From Bacteroidales bacterium (GTDB taxonomy: Bacteria > Bacteroidota > Bacteroidia > Bacteroidales > UBA932), in assembly GCA_017549145.1 (NCBI GenBank), contig JAFYVM010000071.1:1-46661 (forward strand): a stretch of 46,661 nt of DNA. The letters are read 5' to 3'. The notes under the pieces are model-generated. The model ran no database searches. It was not told where the DNA came from and saw only the letters and a program-made list of their open reading frames with translations. This document shows positions 31,902-40,497 of this stretch, one piece after another; positions within the stretch are counted from its first letter, which is position 1; each line of letters opens with the position of its first letter. Position numbers and translations under genes: made by a program.

Positions 31902-33818
31902 ATGGCAAAACAGGTAACAAATAACAACGGTAACTACACTGAGGACAATATTAAAACCCTCGAGTGGAACGAACACATTCGCCGTAGAGCGGGAATGTAT
32001 GTGGGACGACTCGGAAATGGAGACGACCAGGGAGATGGTATCTACGTCCTTCTTAAAGAGGTTGTGGACAACTCTATCGACGAGTTTGCAATGGGTTTTG
32101 GTAAGCAGATTCAGATTACCATCGAAGGAAAAGAGGTCACAGTTCGTGACTTCGGACGTGGTATTCCACTCGGAAAGGTGGCAGAAGTTGTAAGCCAGCT
32201 TAACACCGGTGGTAAGTTCGACGACGAGGCCTTCAAGAAGTCTATCGGTCTTAATGGTGTGGGTACCAAGGCAGTAAACGCCCTTTCATCATACTTCTAT
32301 GTTGAATCATACCGTGACGGAGAAAGCGCATACGCATGCTTCAGCAGAGGAGAAAAGGTAGAGGAAGGACGTCGCGAGACAAAAGAAAAGAACGGAACAT
32401 TCGTAAAGTTCATTCCAGACGAGGAGATGTTTGGAGACTTTACATATAATATGGAATATGTAGAGGCAATGGTCAAGAATTTCTCTTACCTCAAGAGAGG
32501 CCTTACCGTAACCCTCAACGGCACATCATACAAGTCAGAGAACGGTCTTCTTGACCTCGTGAATGACAGCATGTCGGAGACCCCGCTTTATGCCCCTATC
32601 CACATCATCGGAGAGGACATCGAAGTGGTACTCACCCACGGCAACAGCTACGGAGAGAACATCGCATCATTCGTAAACGGCCAGAACACACGCGAGGGTG
32701 GTACTCACCTTGCAGCGCTCAGAGAGGCCGTAGTAAAGACCCTTAAGGAGTTCTTCAAGAAAGACTATGCACCGGAGGATATCCGTCAGGGTATCATCGG
32801 AGCAATCAGTATCCAGATTCAGGAGCCAAACTTCGAAGGTCAGACAAAGACCAAGCTCGGATCCACATACATGTGGGAGAAGAACACCAAGGACGAAGAT
32901 GGCAACATCGTTTACGACAAGGGTCCTACAATCCGTTCATTCGTAAACGACTTCATCAAGACTAACTTGGACAACTACCTCCACATGCACAAGGAGGTCC
33001 CACCTGTAATCCAGGAGAAGATCATCGCTGCTGAAAAGGAGCGCAAGGAGATTTCAGGTATCCAGAAGAAGACCAAGGAAAGAAACAAGAGAACAAACGT
33101 ATATAACCGCAAGCTCCGCGACTGCAAGCTTCACTACAACGACAAGCTTCCAGCAGCGAAAAAGGATCTTGCTGAGCAGACAAGCATCTTCATCACCGAG
33201 GGAGACTCTGCGAGCGGAACCATCACAAAGGCACGTAACGCAGAGACTCAGGCAGTGTTCTCACTCCGCGGTAAGCCAATCAACTGCTACAAGGAGAGCC
33301 GCAAGAAAGTGGCTGAGAATGAAGAGCTTGCACTACTTCTCAACGCACTCGGATTAGAGGACGACATCGACAATCTCCGTTACAAGAAGATCATCGTGGC
33401 AACCGATGCCGATGACGACGGAATGCACATCCGTATGCTCGTGCTCACATTCTTCATGAAATACTACCCTGATCTTATCAGACGTGGACACGTATACATC
33501 CTTCAGACTCCACTCTTCCGAGTGAAGAACAAGAAGGAAGTACGCTACTGCTACAACGCAGAGGAGAAGGAGAAAGCAATCGCAGCTTTGAAGACAGGAG
33601 TTGAGATCACACGATTCAAAGGTCTTGGAGAGATTTCATCAAACGAGTTCGAGAACTTCATCGGTGAAGGAATGAGACTAGACAAGGTGAAGCTTAGTGA
33701 TGAGGAGTCCATTGCAGAGATTATGGAGTTCTACATGGGAGATAACACAATTGACCGTCAGAACTTTATCCGCGAGCACCTCCGCAGCGAGGCCGAGCTT
33801 GAAGACGTAAATATCTAA
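31902..33818 (+). CDS. parE: DNA topoisomerase IV subunit B
   Basis: The ATPase subunit of a type IIA topoisomerase, which decatenates chromosomes. The 638-residue protein has the GHKL ATPase motifs EVVDNSIDEF (near 48-57), DFGRGIPLG (near 83-91) and GLNGVGTKAVNALS (near 123-136). The transducer domain and the Toprim motifs ITEGDSASG (near 429) and DADDDGMHI (near 505) follow. Length and the ASG variant of the Toprim motif fit the Bacteroidetes topo IV form, not GyrB. The partner parC is not next to it; lipid-related genes follow on the same strand. Confidence 0.92.
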   Translation: MAKQVTNNNGNYTEDNIKTLEWNEHIRRRAGMYVGRLGNGDDQGDGIYVLLKEVVDNSIDEFAMGFGKQIQITIEGKEVTVRDFGRGIPLGKVAEVVSQLNTGGKFDDEAFKKSIGLNGVGTKAVNALSSYFYVESYRDGESAYACFSRGEKVEEGRRETKEKNGTFVKFIPDEEMFGDFTYNMEYVEAMVKNFSYLKRGLTVTLNGTSYKSENGLLDLVNDSMSETPLYAPIHIIGEDIEVVLTHGNSYGENIASFVNGQNTREGGTHLAALREAVVKTLKEFFKKDYAPEDIRQGIIGAISIQIQEPNFEGQTKTKLGSTYMWEKNTKDEDGNIVYDKGPTIRSFVNDFIKTNLDNYLHMHKEVPPVIQEKIIAAEKERKEISGIQKKTKERNKRTNVYNRKLRDCKLHYNDKLPAAKKDLAEQTSIFITEGDSASGTITKARNAETQAVFSLRGKPINCYKESRKKVAENEELALLLNALGLEDDIDNLRYKKIIVATDADDDGMHIRMLVLTFFMKYYPDLIRRGHVYILQTPLFRVKNKKEVRYCYNAEEKEKAIAALKTGVEITRFKGLGEISSNEFENFIGEGMRLDKVKLSDEESIAEIMEFYMGDNTIDRQNFIREHLRSEAELEDVNI

Positions 33819-33846
33819 ATCGCTAAAAATCTAAACCTATAATATT

Positions 33847-34398
33847 ATGTGGAGAAAATTTTGCGGATGGCTACTCCGCGCCCTAGGCTGGACAGCCGTT
33901 GACCCAGTAGTACCAGAGGACAAATGCATCATCCTCGGAGTCCCACACACATCGTTCTGGGATTTCGTAATCTCTTACCTTTATTATACATCAGTTGGTG
34001 GCAAGCCATACTGCATGGTGAAAGGAGAGTTGTTCTGGGGTCCGCTCGGATGGCTGCTTCGCAAGCTTGGTGGCATCCCCGTAGACAGAAAGAAAGGTAG
34101 CAACGTTGTACTCAGTGTCATCAGAGAGATGAAGGCTCAGAAAGTAGTACACCTTGCACTTGCACCAGAGGGAACACGTCAGCCAGTAAAACGCTGGAAA
34201 ACAGGCTTCCACACAATCGCAAGAGAAGTCGGATGCCCAGTGTACATGGGATATTTCGATTGGGGTACAAAGCGCGTAAGCCGCGGCCAGAAGGTAGAGC
34301 TCACAGACGATGCTCGCGCTGACATGGCAAGAATTCAGCAATTATATGAAGATATGCACCTTGTGGGCAAGCACCCTGAGTTGTATGTTACTAAATAA
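33847..34398 (+). CDS. Small 1-acylglycerol-3-phosphate acyltransferase family protein
   Basis: A 183-residue protein with glycerolipid acyltransferase motifs: VPHTSFWDF (Hx4D, residues about 37-45), GGIPVDRKKG, and LAPEGTRQPVKRWKTGFHTIA (motif III with following basic stretch). It is shorter than canonical PlsC and belongs to the compact form common in Bacteroidetes, with one N-terminal hydrophobic stretch (CGWLLRALGW). It should act on a lyso-lipid at the inner membrane. It lies 20 bp before an acyl-CoA ligase gene, a sensible pair: the ligase activates fatty acids and the transferase places them. Confidence 0.9.
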   Translation: MWRKFCGWLLRALGWTAVDPVVPEDKCIILGVPHTSFWDFVISYLYYTSVGGKPYCMVKGELFWGPLGWLLRKLGGIPVDRKKGSNVVLSVIREMKAQKVVHLALAPEGTRQPVKRWKTGFHTIAREVGCPVYMGYFDWGTKRVSRGQKVELTDDARADMARIQQLYEDMHLVGKHPELYVTK

Positions 34399-34418
34399 TT
34401 AACTTAAACCTTTTAACA

Positions 34419-36116
34419 ATGCTTCAAGTTTACAAGCGTATGCAGAGAATGAGGGAGAAATACGTTGACACCCTCGCAAAGCTCTACGAGTACGCAACAA
34501 CAGTGTACGGCAAAAAGCAGTACACACAGTGGTATGACACTAAGGAGGGTGGTTACACCTTCAATTCATTCAAGCTTAAGTGCGATAGCCTCTCAAAGAA
34601 ACTTACTCAGTACGGAATCGGAGCCGGAGACAAGGTAGCAATCCTCTCTCAGAGTATGCCTAACTGGTCAGTGGCATTCTTCAGCATCGTTCCTTTCGGA
34701 CGTATCGCAATTCCGATCCTTCCTGACAGTTCAGAGAACGAGGTAACTAACATCATCAATCACTCAGAGACAAAGGCAATCTTTGTGTCACAGCGTCTTG
34801 CCGGCAAGATCAGCGAGGAGGTTAAGAACAGAATGACTCTTGTCATTGACCTCGACACCCTCGAAGTAATTTCTGCTGACGATGAGAAGTTCACATGTGA
34901 CGGAAGAACTGCTGTTCCAACTCCAGATGATATTGCAACTATCATCTACACTTCAGGAACAACAGGAAGCGCAAAGGGAGTTGTGCTCAGCCACAGAAAC
35001 CTTGCATCAAACGTCATCACATGCTACCACGCTTGCAAGAGAACTCACAAAGACAGATGGTTGTCAATCCTTCCGATGGCACACACTCTTGAGATGACAC
35101 TCAGTATGCTCTACCCTATGTATTGTGGTGCGACTGTTTACTATCTACAGAAACCGCCAGTACCATCACTATTGATGAAGGCACTCAAGGTTGTCAAGCC
35201 TACTACAATGCTTACAGTGCCACTCATCATCGAGAAGGTTTACAAGGGATCAGTTCTTCCTACAATCAAGAAGAGCCGCACACTCACATGGATGAACGAG
35301 CACATGAACGGACTTATGTGTCGCATCATCGGAATGAAGCTCAAGGCAACATTTGGTGGTCACATCTCATTCTACGGAATCGGTGGAGCAAAGCTTGATC
35401 CAGAGGTTGAGAGCTTCCTTCTCAAGGCTAAGTTCCCTTATGCAATCGGCTATGGTCTTACTGAGACTTCCCCACTCCTCGGTTATGCAATGCACGGTTG
35501 GAGAACTGTAGGTTCATTCGGATATCCTGTTTACAACGTACAGCTTAAGCTTCACAATATAAATCCAGAGACTGGTGAAGGAGAAGTTGTTGCAAAGGGT
35601 CCTAACGTAATGCTCGGATACTACAAGGATCCACAGCGCACAAAGAGCGTATTTACTGAGGACGGATGGTTCCGCACCAGTGACATCGCAGTAATGGACA
35701 AGAAGGGACGCTACTACATCAAGGGACGTAACAGTAATATGATCCTCGGTCCTTCAGGAGAGAATATCTACCCAGAGGAGATTGAGAACGTAATCAACAA
35801 CGTAGAAGGCGTAAGCGAGTCTATCGTAGTTGAGCGTGATGGTCGTCTCGTGGCTCTCGTACAGCCTGCTGAGAACTTCATCTCATGGGACAAGGAGAGC
35901 GAGGACAAGCTCTATGAGAAGCTTGACAAGTGGAAAGCTACACTTTTGAAGACTGTGAACAGAAATGTAAGCAAGACTTCTCAGGTAAGCTCAGTAGAGG
36001 TTATGAAGGAGCCGTTTGAAAAGACAGCAACCCAGAAGATCCGCAGATTCAAGTACAAAGATGAAGCTCCAACTGTAGAAGCTCAGAAAGCCAAAGCAGA
36101 AAAAGCTGATAAATAA
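34419..36116 (+). CDS. Long-chain-fatty-acid-CoA ligase (AMP-binding)
   Basis: A 565-residue ANL-superfamily adenylating enzyme that activates fatty acids through acyl-AMP. The P-loop is TIIYTSGTTGSAKG near residues 172-185, the adenine motif is GYGLTETSP near 346, and the GWFRTSDI hinge and KGRNSNMILGPSGENIYPEEIE C-terminal domain motif follow. The product could be acyl-CoA or acyl-ACP. The last residues are Lys/Ala-rich. It follows the small acyltransferase gene and is closed by an intrinsic terminator. Confidence 0.92.
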   Translation: MLQVYKRMQRMREKYVDTLAKLYEYATTVYGKKQYTQWYDTKEGGYTFNSFKLKCDSLSKKLTQYGIGAGDKVAILSQSMPNWSVAFFSIVPFGRIAIPILPDSSENEVTNIINHSETKAIFVSQRLAGKISEEVKNRMTLVIDLDTLEVISADDEKFTCDGRTAVPTPDDIATIIYTSGTTGSAKGVVLSHRNLASNVITCYHACKRTHKDRWLSILPMAHTLEMTLSMLYPMYCGATVYYLQKPPVPSLLMKALKVVKPTTMLTVPLIIEKVYKGSVLPTIKKSRTLTWMNEHMNGLMCRIIGMKLKATFGGHISFYGIGGAKLDPEVESFLLKAKFPYAIGYGLTETSPLLGYAMHGWRTVGSFGYPVYNVQLKLHNINPETGEGEVVAKGPNVMLGYYKDPQRTKSVFTEDGWFRTSDIAVMDKKGRYYIKGRNSNMILGPSGENIYPEEIENVINNVEGVSESIVVERDGRLVALVQPAENFISWDKESEDKLYEKLDKWKATLLKTVNRNVSKTSQVSSVEVMKEPFEKTATQKIRRFKYKDEAPTVEAQKAKAEKADK

Positions 36117-36123
36117 TTTCAAT

Positions 36124-36157
36124 GGGAGCATAATCACTGATTTTGCTCCCGTTTTTT
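36124..36157 (+). terminator. Intrinsic terminator after the acyl-CoA ligase
   Basis: GGGAGCA (36124-36130) pairs with TGCTCCC (36144-36150), followed by GTTTTTT. The next gene's ATG is at 36163, so little space remains for a separate promoter; partial read-through is likely. Confidence 0.85.
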
Positions 36158-36162
36158 AGAAG

Positions 36163-38022
36163 ATGATTATTACACTACTTATATTATTGATTGCAGCAGC
36201 GCTATTTGTCAGCGGCAAGGTCCGTTCTGACCTTGTTGCAATATGCTCACTGCTGGCACTTTTGCTGGCTCAGATCCTGACTCCAGCAGAAGGCCTTTCA
36301 GGATTCTCAAACTCGACTGTCATAATGATGGTCGGCCTGTTCATCGTTGGTGGAGGTATCTTCCAGACAGGACTTGCCAAGATGATCAGTAGCAAGATGA
36401 TGATGCTCGCCGGCACGAGCCAGTTGCGTCTTTTCCTTCTTGTGATGATTGGCACAGGTATCATCGGATCAGTTGTCAGCAACACTGGTACTGTAGCCGT
36501 AATGATGCCTATCGTAGTCAGTATGGCTGCTGCCGCTGGTACATCAGCACGCCGTCTTTTGATGCCGCTTGCATTTGCGAGCAGTATGGGAGGAATGATG
36601 ACACTCATCGGTACACCTCCCAACCTTATCGTAAGTGACACCTTGCAGAATGCGGGCTACGCTCCCCTCTCGTTCTTCTCGTTCCTGCCGGTAGGTCTGA
36701 TAACGTTGACAGTGGGTGTACTTGGCCTGCTTCCATTGACAAAGATCTTCCTTGCTCCTAAGGATGCCGGCAAGAAGAAACAGAGCAGCGGAAAGTCACT
36801 CGATGACCTCGTGGGAGAATATGGACTCACTCACAACCTTTTCAGAGTACATATCAAGAATGAGGAGTCAGAGGCAATCAATAAGAGTATTGCAGAACTT
36901 AACATCTACCACAACTACGGTATCAATGTCCTTGAGCTCCGCCGAAGCAGTGGTCAGAACAGATTCGTTCGCACAGTTAACCAGAAGTTGGCTTCACCAG
37001 AGCTTATTCTCAAGCAGGGTGACGTACTATACCTGTCTGGAGAGCCCGAGATGATTGCAAAGTTCGCTGAGGACTTCCACCTTCGTCTGCTCGACATCCA
37101 CACTGATGAGATCGAACACAACAGCAACGCCTCGATTGACTTCTTCGACATCGGAGTTGCAGAGCTTCTCTTCATGCCGACATCCACAATGATCAATCGT
37201 AAGATCAGCGAGATCGGCTTCAGAGGCAAATTCAATGTAAACATCCTTGGAATAAGACGCGGTACAGAATACATACTCAAGGATATGGCCAACCAGAAGG
37301 TTCTGGAAGGCGACATCATGCTAGTTCAGGGAGCATGGTCAGACATTGCCAGAATGAAGAAAGAGTCAGACAACTGGGTGGTACTCGGAGAGCCTCTAAA
37401 GGAAGCTCAGAAGGTCACTCTTGATCACAAGGCACCTATTGCAGCTCTCATCCTCATTGCGATGATCGTTGTAATGGCAATTGACAAGATCCCAGTAGCT
37501 CCAGTCACATCAGTGCTTGTAGCTGCAGTGCTCATGGTGGTAACAGGATGTGTACGCAGTATGGAGGCAGCTTACAAGAGCATCAACTGGCAGACTATCG
37601 TTCTATTCGCAGCAATGCTCCCAATGTCCATCGCCCTCGAGAAAACAGGCGTATCAACAGCGATTTCAAGCTCTATGGTAGATTGGCTCGGAGGCAGTGG
37701 TCCAAGGCTCATGCTCGCAGGAATCTATGCTGCCACATCGATTATGACAATCTTCATCAGCAACACAGTTACAGCGGTTCTTATGGCTCCAATTGCACTC
37801 CAATGTGCAATGCAGGTCGGAGTTAGCCCTGTGCCGTTTATGTATGCTGTGACAGTTGCAGCCAGCATGTGCTTTGCATCGCCGTTCTCAACTCCACCTA
37901 ATGCATTGGTGATGTCTGCAGGACAATACACATTCATGGATTACGTAAAGGTCGGACTACCAATGCAGATCCTTATGGGAATCGTAATGGTTCTGGTCCT
38001 CCCTCTTCTCTTCCCATTCTAA
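36163..38022 (+). CDS. SLC13/DASS-type permease with two TrkA-C domains
   Basis: A 619-residue inner-membrane protein. About five hydrophobic helices (1-195) come first and contain SNTGTVAVMMPIVVSMA and FASSMGGMMTLIGTPPNLIVS, the SNT-type Na+/anion entrance of the family. A cytoplasmic stretch with two RCK_C/TrkA-C units (about 218-305 and 310-400, HNLFRVHIKNEESEAINKSIAEL and MIRKISEIGF-like) follows, and then a second helix bundle with SNTVTAVLMAPIALQCA and SPFSTPPNALV. This is the layout of SLC13 permeases that carry dicarboxylates, sulfate or citrate. Substrate is not determined. It follows a terminator and lies 16 bp before metF. Confidence 0.9.
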   Translation: MIITLLILLIAAALFVSGKVRSDLVAICSLLALLLAQILTPAEGLSGFSNSTVIMMVGLFIVGGGIFQTGLAKMISSKMMMLAGTSQLRLFLLVMIGTGIIGSVVSNTGTVAVMMPIVVSMAAAAGTSARRLLMPLAFASSMGGMMTLIGTPPNLIVSDTLQNAGYAPLSFFSFLPVGLITLTVGVLGLLPLTKIFLAPKDAGKKKQSSGKSLDDLVGEYGLTHNLFRVHIKNEESEAINKSIAELNIYHNYGINVLELRRSSGQNRFVRTVNQKLASPELILKQGDVLYLSGEPEMIAKFAEDFHLRLLDIHTDEIEHNSNASIDFFDIGVAELLFMPTSTMINRKISEIGFRGKFNVNILGIRRGTEYILKDMANQKVLEGDIMLVQGAWSDIARMKKESDNWVVLGEPLKEAQKVTLDHKAPIAALILIAMIVVMAIDKIPVAPVTSVLVAAVLMVVTGCVRSMEAAYKSINWQTIVLFAAMLPMSIALEKTGVSTAISSSMVDWLGGSGPRLMLAGIYAATSIMTIFISNTVTAVLMAPIALQCAMQVGVSPVPFMYAVTVAASMCFASPFSTPPNALVMSAGQYTFMDYVKVGLPMQILMGIVMVLVLPLLFPF

Positions 38023-38038
38023 TCTCAGCGTTATAAGC

Positions 38039-38998
38039 ATGAAAGTTTCAGAAATATTAGCGACCAGCACAAAAGCGTTTCCTTCGATTGAGATAGTGCC
38101 GCCACTTAGAGGCATTACCAATGAGGAGCTGCTGGAGAGCATTGCACCATTTATGGAGTTCAAGCCTAAATACATCAATGTCACCAGTCATCGTGACGAA
38201 TATGAATTCAGGCAAAACGAGAATGGTACATTCTCTCGTCATCTGATCCGAAACCGTATCAGCGAGACTACTGTATGCTCTGCTATCATGTCAAAATATG
38301 ACGTAGAAGTTGTTCCACACTTGATTTGCGGAGGTAATACCAAAGAAGAAATCGAGAGCAGACTGGACAATCTTGCCTTTCTTGGAATCAACAATATCGT
38401 TGCGCTCAGAGGCGACAGTTTGACAGGAGAAAAGCGCTTTACCCCTACCCCGGGAGGCTATAGCTATGCAAGTGAATTGGTGGAAGGAATCAGAGCATAT
38501 CAGGGAAGCAACTCATTCCGCAGAAGCCGAGGTCTTGAGACCACAGATAGATTCTTCTGCATTGGTGTGGGTGCATATCCTGAGAAACATTTTGAGGCAG
38601 CAAATATCGAGACTGATATCCAAAACCTTAAGAAGAAGATCGATGCCGGTGCTGACTATATCATCACACAGATGTTCTTCGACAACAAGGTCTATTACAA
38701 CTTCGTGGAAAGATGCCGCGCAGCTGGAATTACAGTCCCTATCATACCTGGTCTGAAGCCGCTCTCTACAGCAAGGCAATTATCACTTCTTCCAGAGGCA
38801 TTTTCAATAGATATTCCTGTTGAGCTCACTTCAGAAATCGCTAGAGTTCATACAGACAAGAATGCTGTATATCAGCTAGGTACAGAATGGTGTGCGATGC
38901 AGTGCAAAGATCTTATAGCTCATGGTGCGCCAGCCGTACATTTCTACACGATGGGCAAAAGCGACAACATATCACAGATTCTACGCGAATGTTTTTAA
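38039..38998 (+). CDS. metF: 5,10-methylenetetrahydrofolate reductase
   Basis: A 319-residue FAD TIM-barrel enzyme that makes 5-methyl-THF for methionine synthesis. Motifs: an N-terminal FPSIEIVPPLRG in the place of the usual FEFFPPK, VTSHRDE, VPHLICGGNTKEEIE, NIVALRGD, and GADYIITQMFFDNKVYYNFVERCRAAGI, which lines the FAD/folate site. The IVPP variant at the start is common in Bacteroidetes members. It follows the SLC13 permease gene by 16 bp and ends with a weak hairpin. Confidence 0.93.
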   Translation: MKVSEILATSTKAFPSIEIVPPLRGITNEELLESIAPFMEFKPKYINVTSHRDEYEFRQNENGTFSRHLIRNRISETTVCSAIMSKYDVEVVPHLICGGNTKEEIESRLDNLAFLGINNIVALRGDSLTGEKRFTPTPGGYSYASELVEGIRAYQGSNSFRRSRGLETTDRFFCIGVGAYPEKHFEAANIETDIQNLKKKIDAGADYIITQMFFDNKVYYNFVERCRAAGITVPIIPGLKPLSTARQLSLLPEAFSIDIPVELTSEIARVHTDKNAVYQLGTEWCAMQCKDLIAHGAPAVHFYTMGKSDNISQILRECF

Positions 38999-39000
38999 CT

Positions 39001-39057
39001 CACTTATAAAATAAGTGCTGCAAAGATTGTTTTGTAAGTGATTTATTAGTAAATTCG
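39001..39057 (+). promoter_or_regulatory. Weak hairpin and near-consensus promoter before the V-ATPase operon
   Basis: CACTTAT/ATAAGTG (39001-39017) is a small hairpin that may slow or end the metF transcript. ATTG (39026-39029), a 20-bp gap and TAAATTCG (39050-39057) form a promoter with one mismatch in the -7 box. It would start transcription about 40 nt before the subunit E ATG. Confidence 0.45.
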
Positions 39058-39102
39058 CCAAGATTGACTGAAATAATAACCAAAAACACAAATAACATAA
39101 AC

Positions 39103-39708
39103 ATGCAGAACAAATTGCAAGAACTGACAGAGAAACTCTACGCAGAGGGTCTGTCAAAAGGAAAACAGGAAGGCGAGGAAATCCTTGCCAAGGCAAAGGT
39201 TCAGGCAGATGAGATCGTAGCCAAAGCACATGCTGAGGCTGCTGCTATCGTAGCTGCCGCTAAGAAGGACGCCGAGGATCTCAAGACTAAAGTAGAGAGC
39301 GACGTTAAGATGGCTGCAAGCCAGAGCGTGGCTGCTACAAAGAAGGATATTGAGACTCTAGTTGTTGCAAAGATGACTGAAGCTGAAGTAAAGAATGCCC
39401 TTACTTCGGCTGATTTTGTAAAAGAGGTTATCCTTGCAGTAGCTAAGGGATTCAATACTGAGGAGCCGGTTGATTTGGAAGTTGTGCTTCCAGAGGCTCT
39501 TAAGAAGGACCTTGAAGGATTCGTTGCAAAGGAACTCGCTAATGCTCTCAAGGGCAATGTAGAGGCTTCATTCAGCAAGAAGGTTGCCGGTGGATTCACA
39601 ATCGGACCTAAGGATGGCGGATATTTCATCAGCTTCACTGATGAGACATTCAATGCTCTCATTTCTGAGTATCTCAGACCTGCAACTAAGAAACTTCTCT
39701 TTGGCTGA
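39103..39708 (+). CDS. ntpE: V-type ATP synthase subunit E
   Basis: A 201-residue peripheral-stalk protein. The N-terminal half is a long Ala/Lys/Glu-rich helix (GKQEGEEILAKAKVQADEIV, then AKAHAEAAAIVAAAKK) with the right-handed coiled-coil pattern of the EG stalk. The C-terminal half is a small alpha/beta globular domain (VEASFSKKVAGGFTIGPKDG) that caps the head. ATG 39103 is used; 13 upstream codons in frame begin with TTG and are not supported. First gene of the E-DUF2764-A-B-D-I-K operon, 2 bp from the next gene. Confidence 0.88.
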   Translation: MQNKLQELTEKLYAEGLSKGKQEGEEILAKAKVQADEIVAKAHAEAAAIVAAAKKDAEDLKTKVESDVKMAASQSVAATKKDIETLVVAKMTEAEVKNALTSADFVKEVILAVAKGFNTEEPVDLEVVLPEALKKDLEGFVAKELANALKGNVEASFSKKVAGGFTIGPKDGGYFISFTDETFNALISEYLRPATKKLLFG

Positions 39709-39710
39709 TC

Positions 39711-40337
39711 ATGTCTAATTACGAATACATAGTAGCAAGTCTACCGGACATAACCACCGGATGGAAATTCGGTGAGAAGGGTCCGCAGGACTATATTGAG
39801 GAAATCGTCAGCCTTTGCTCTGAAAAGGACAATGAACTGATCGACTTTCTTTTGAGCGGCTACATGGATGAGAATCTCAACGCTGAATTCTACAGCAAGG
39901 CCCTCACCCATAAGGACCGTTTCATCAGCGAGTACTTCAGATTCGACCTTAATGTCCGCAACGCAAAGGTAAAGTACCTCAACAAAGCTCTTGAAAGACC
40001 TGCTGAACAGGATGTACTCACATTCTCCGAGGACGCTCCACAGGCTGTGCTTGATGCAGTTGAAGCGGAGTTCGAGGAGGCCGGTGAGCTTGAGACTGTA
40101 CTTAATGCAGGAGATATTCTCTCGAGAGAAAGAGGTATCGACGATCTGATGTGGGAAAAGATCAGCGATCTTACTACATTCAACTATTTCGACATTGACG
40201 CAATCCTTGGTTTCATCACCAAGTTAAACATCGTGGCAAGATGGTATAAGCTCGATGAGCAGACCGGACGCGAGATGTTCAAGCGCCTTGTTGACGAGGT
40301 TCGCGGCACATTCAAAGGTGTCGAGTATAATGGATAG
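39711..40337 (+). CDS. DUF2764 protein of V-ATPase operon (likely subunit C/d counterpart)
   Basis: A 208-residue helical, acidic soluble protein starting MSNYEYIVASLPDI. It matches DUF2764, a family found between subunits E and A in the V-ATPase operons of Bacteroidetes. No canonical subunit C is present in this operon, and the position suggests that DUF2764 fills the central-stalk socket role. This is inference from gene order. It ends in TAG, and 158 bp follow before subunit A. Confidence 0.85.
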   Translation: MSNYEYIVASLPDITTGWKFGEKGPQDYIEEIVSLCSEKDNELIDFLLSGYMDENLNAEFYSKALTHKDRFISEYFRFDLNVRNAKVKYLNKALERPAEQDVLTFSEDAPQAVLDAVEAEFEEAGELETVLNAGDILSRERGIDDLMWEKISDLTTFNYFDIDAILGFITKLNIVARWYKLDEQTGREMFKRLVDEVRGTFKGVEYNG

Positions 40338-40497
40338 AAAGTAATAATGCTAAAACTTTGAGCAAAGCGATGGTAAGTCCTCATCCTGAGGAGGAGGATT
40401 TAGGAGGTGGGTAACGTAAACATATTTTCATATTATGTACAAACCTCAAAGTCGTGATGAGTCAATAAATGTCCAAAAAAGTAATAACGCTAAAAAT
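40338..40497 (+). repeat. 18-bp direct repeat bounding a 140-bp segment before subunit A
   Basis: AAAGTAATAATGCTAAAA (40338-40355) recurs as AAAGTAATAACGCTAAAA (40478-40495), one mismatch in 18, and the second copy ends 2 bp before the subunit A ATG. Between them is a CCTCA/TGAGG hairpin (40379-40391) and a GGAGG-rich stretch unlike neighbouring gaps. The other gaps within this operon are 2-35 bp or overlaps. The segment looks inserted or duplicated. An ATG at 40435 in the subunit A frame lies within it. Confidence 0.65.

Noticed and set aside
40435-40497. Upstream in-frame ATG that would lengthen V-ATPase subunit A by 21 residues
   Set aside because: The family N-terminus begins at MKTTGKVTGI (40498), and the extra residues are encoded by the inserted-looking segment and resemble nothing in relatives.
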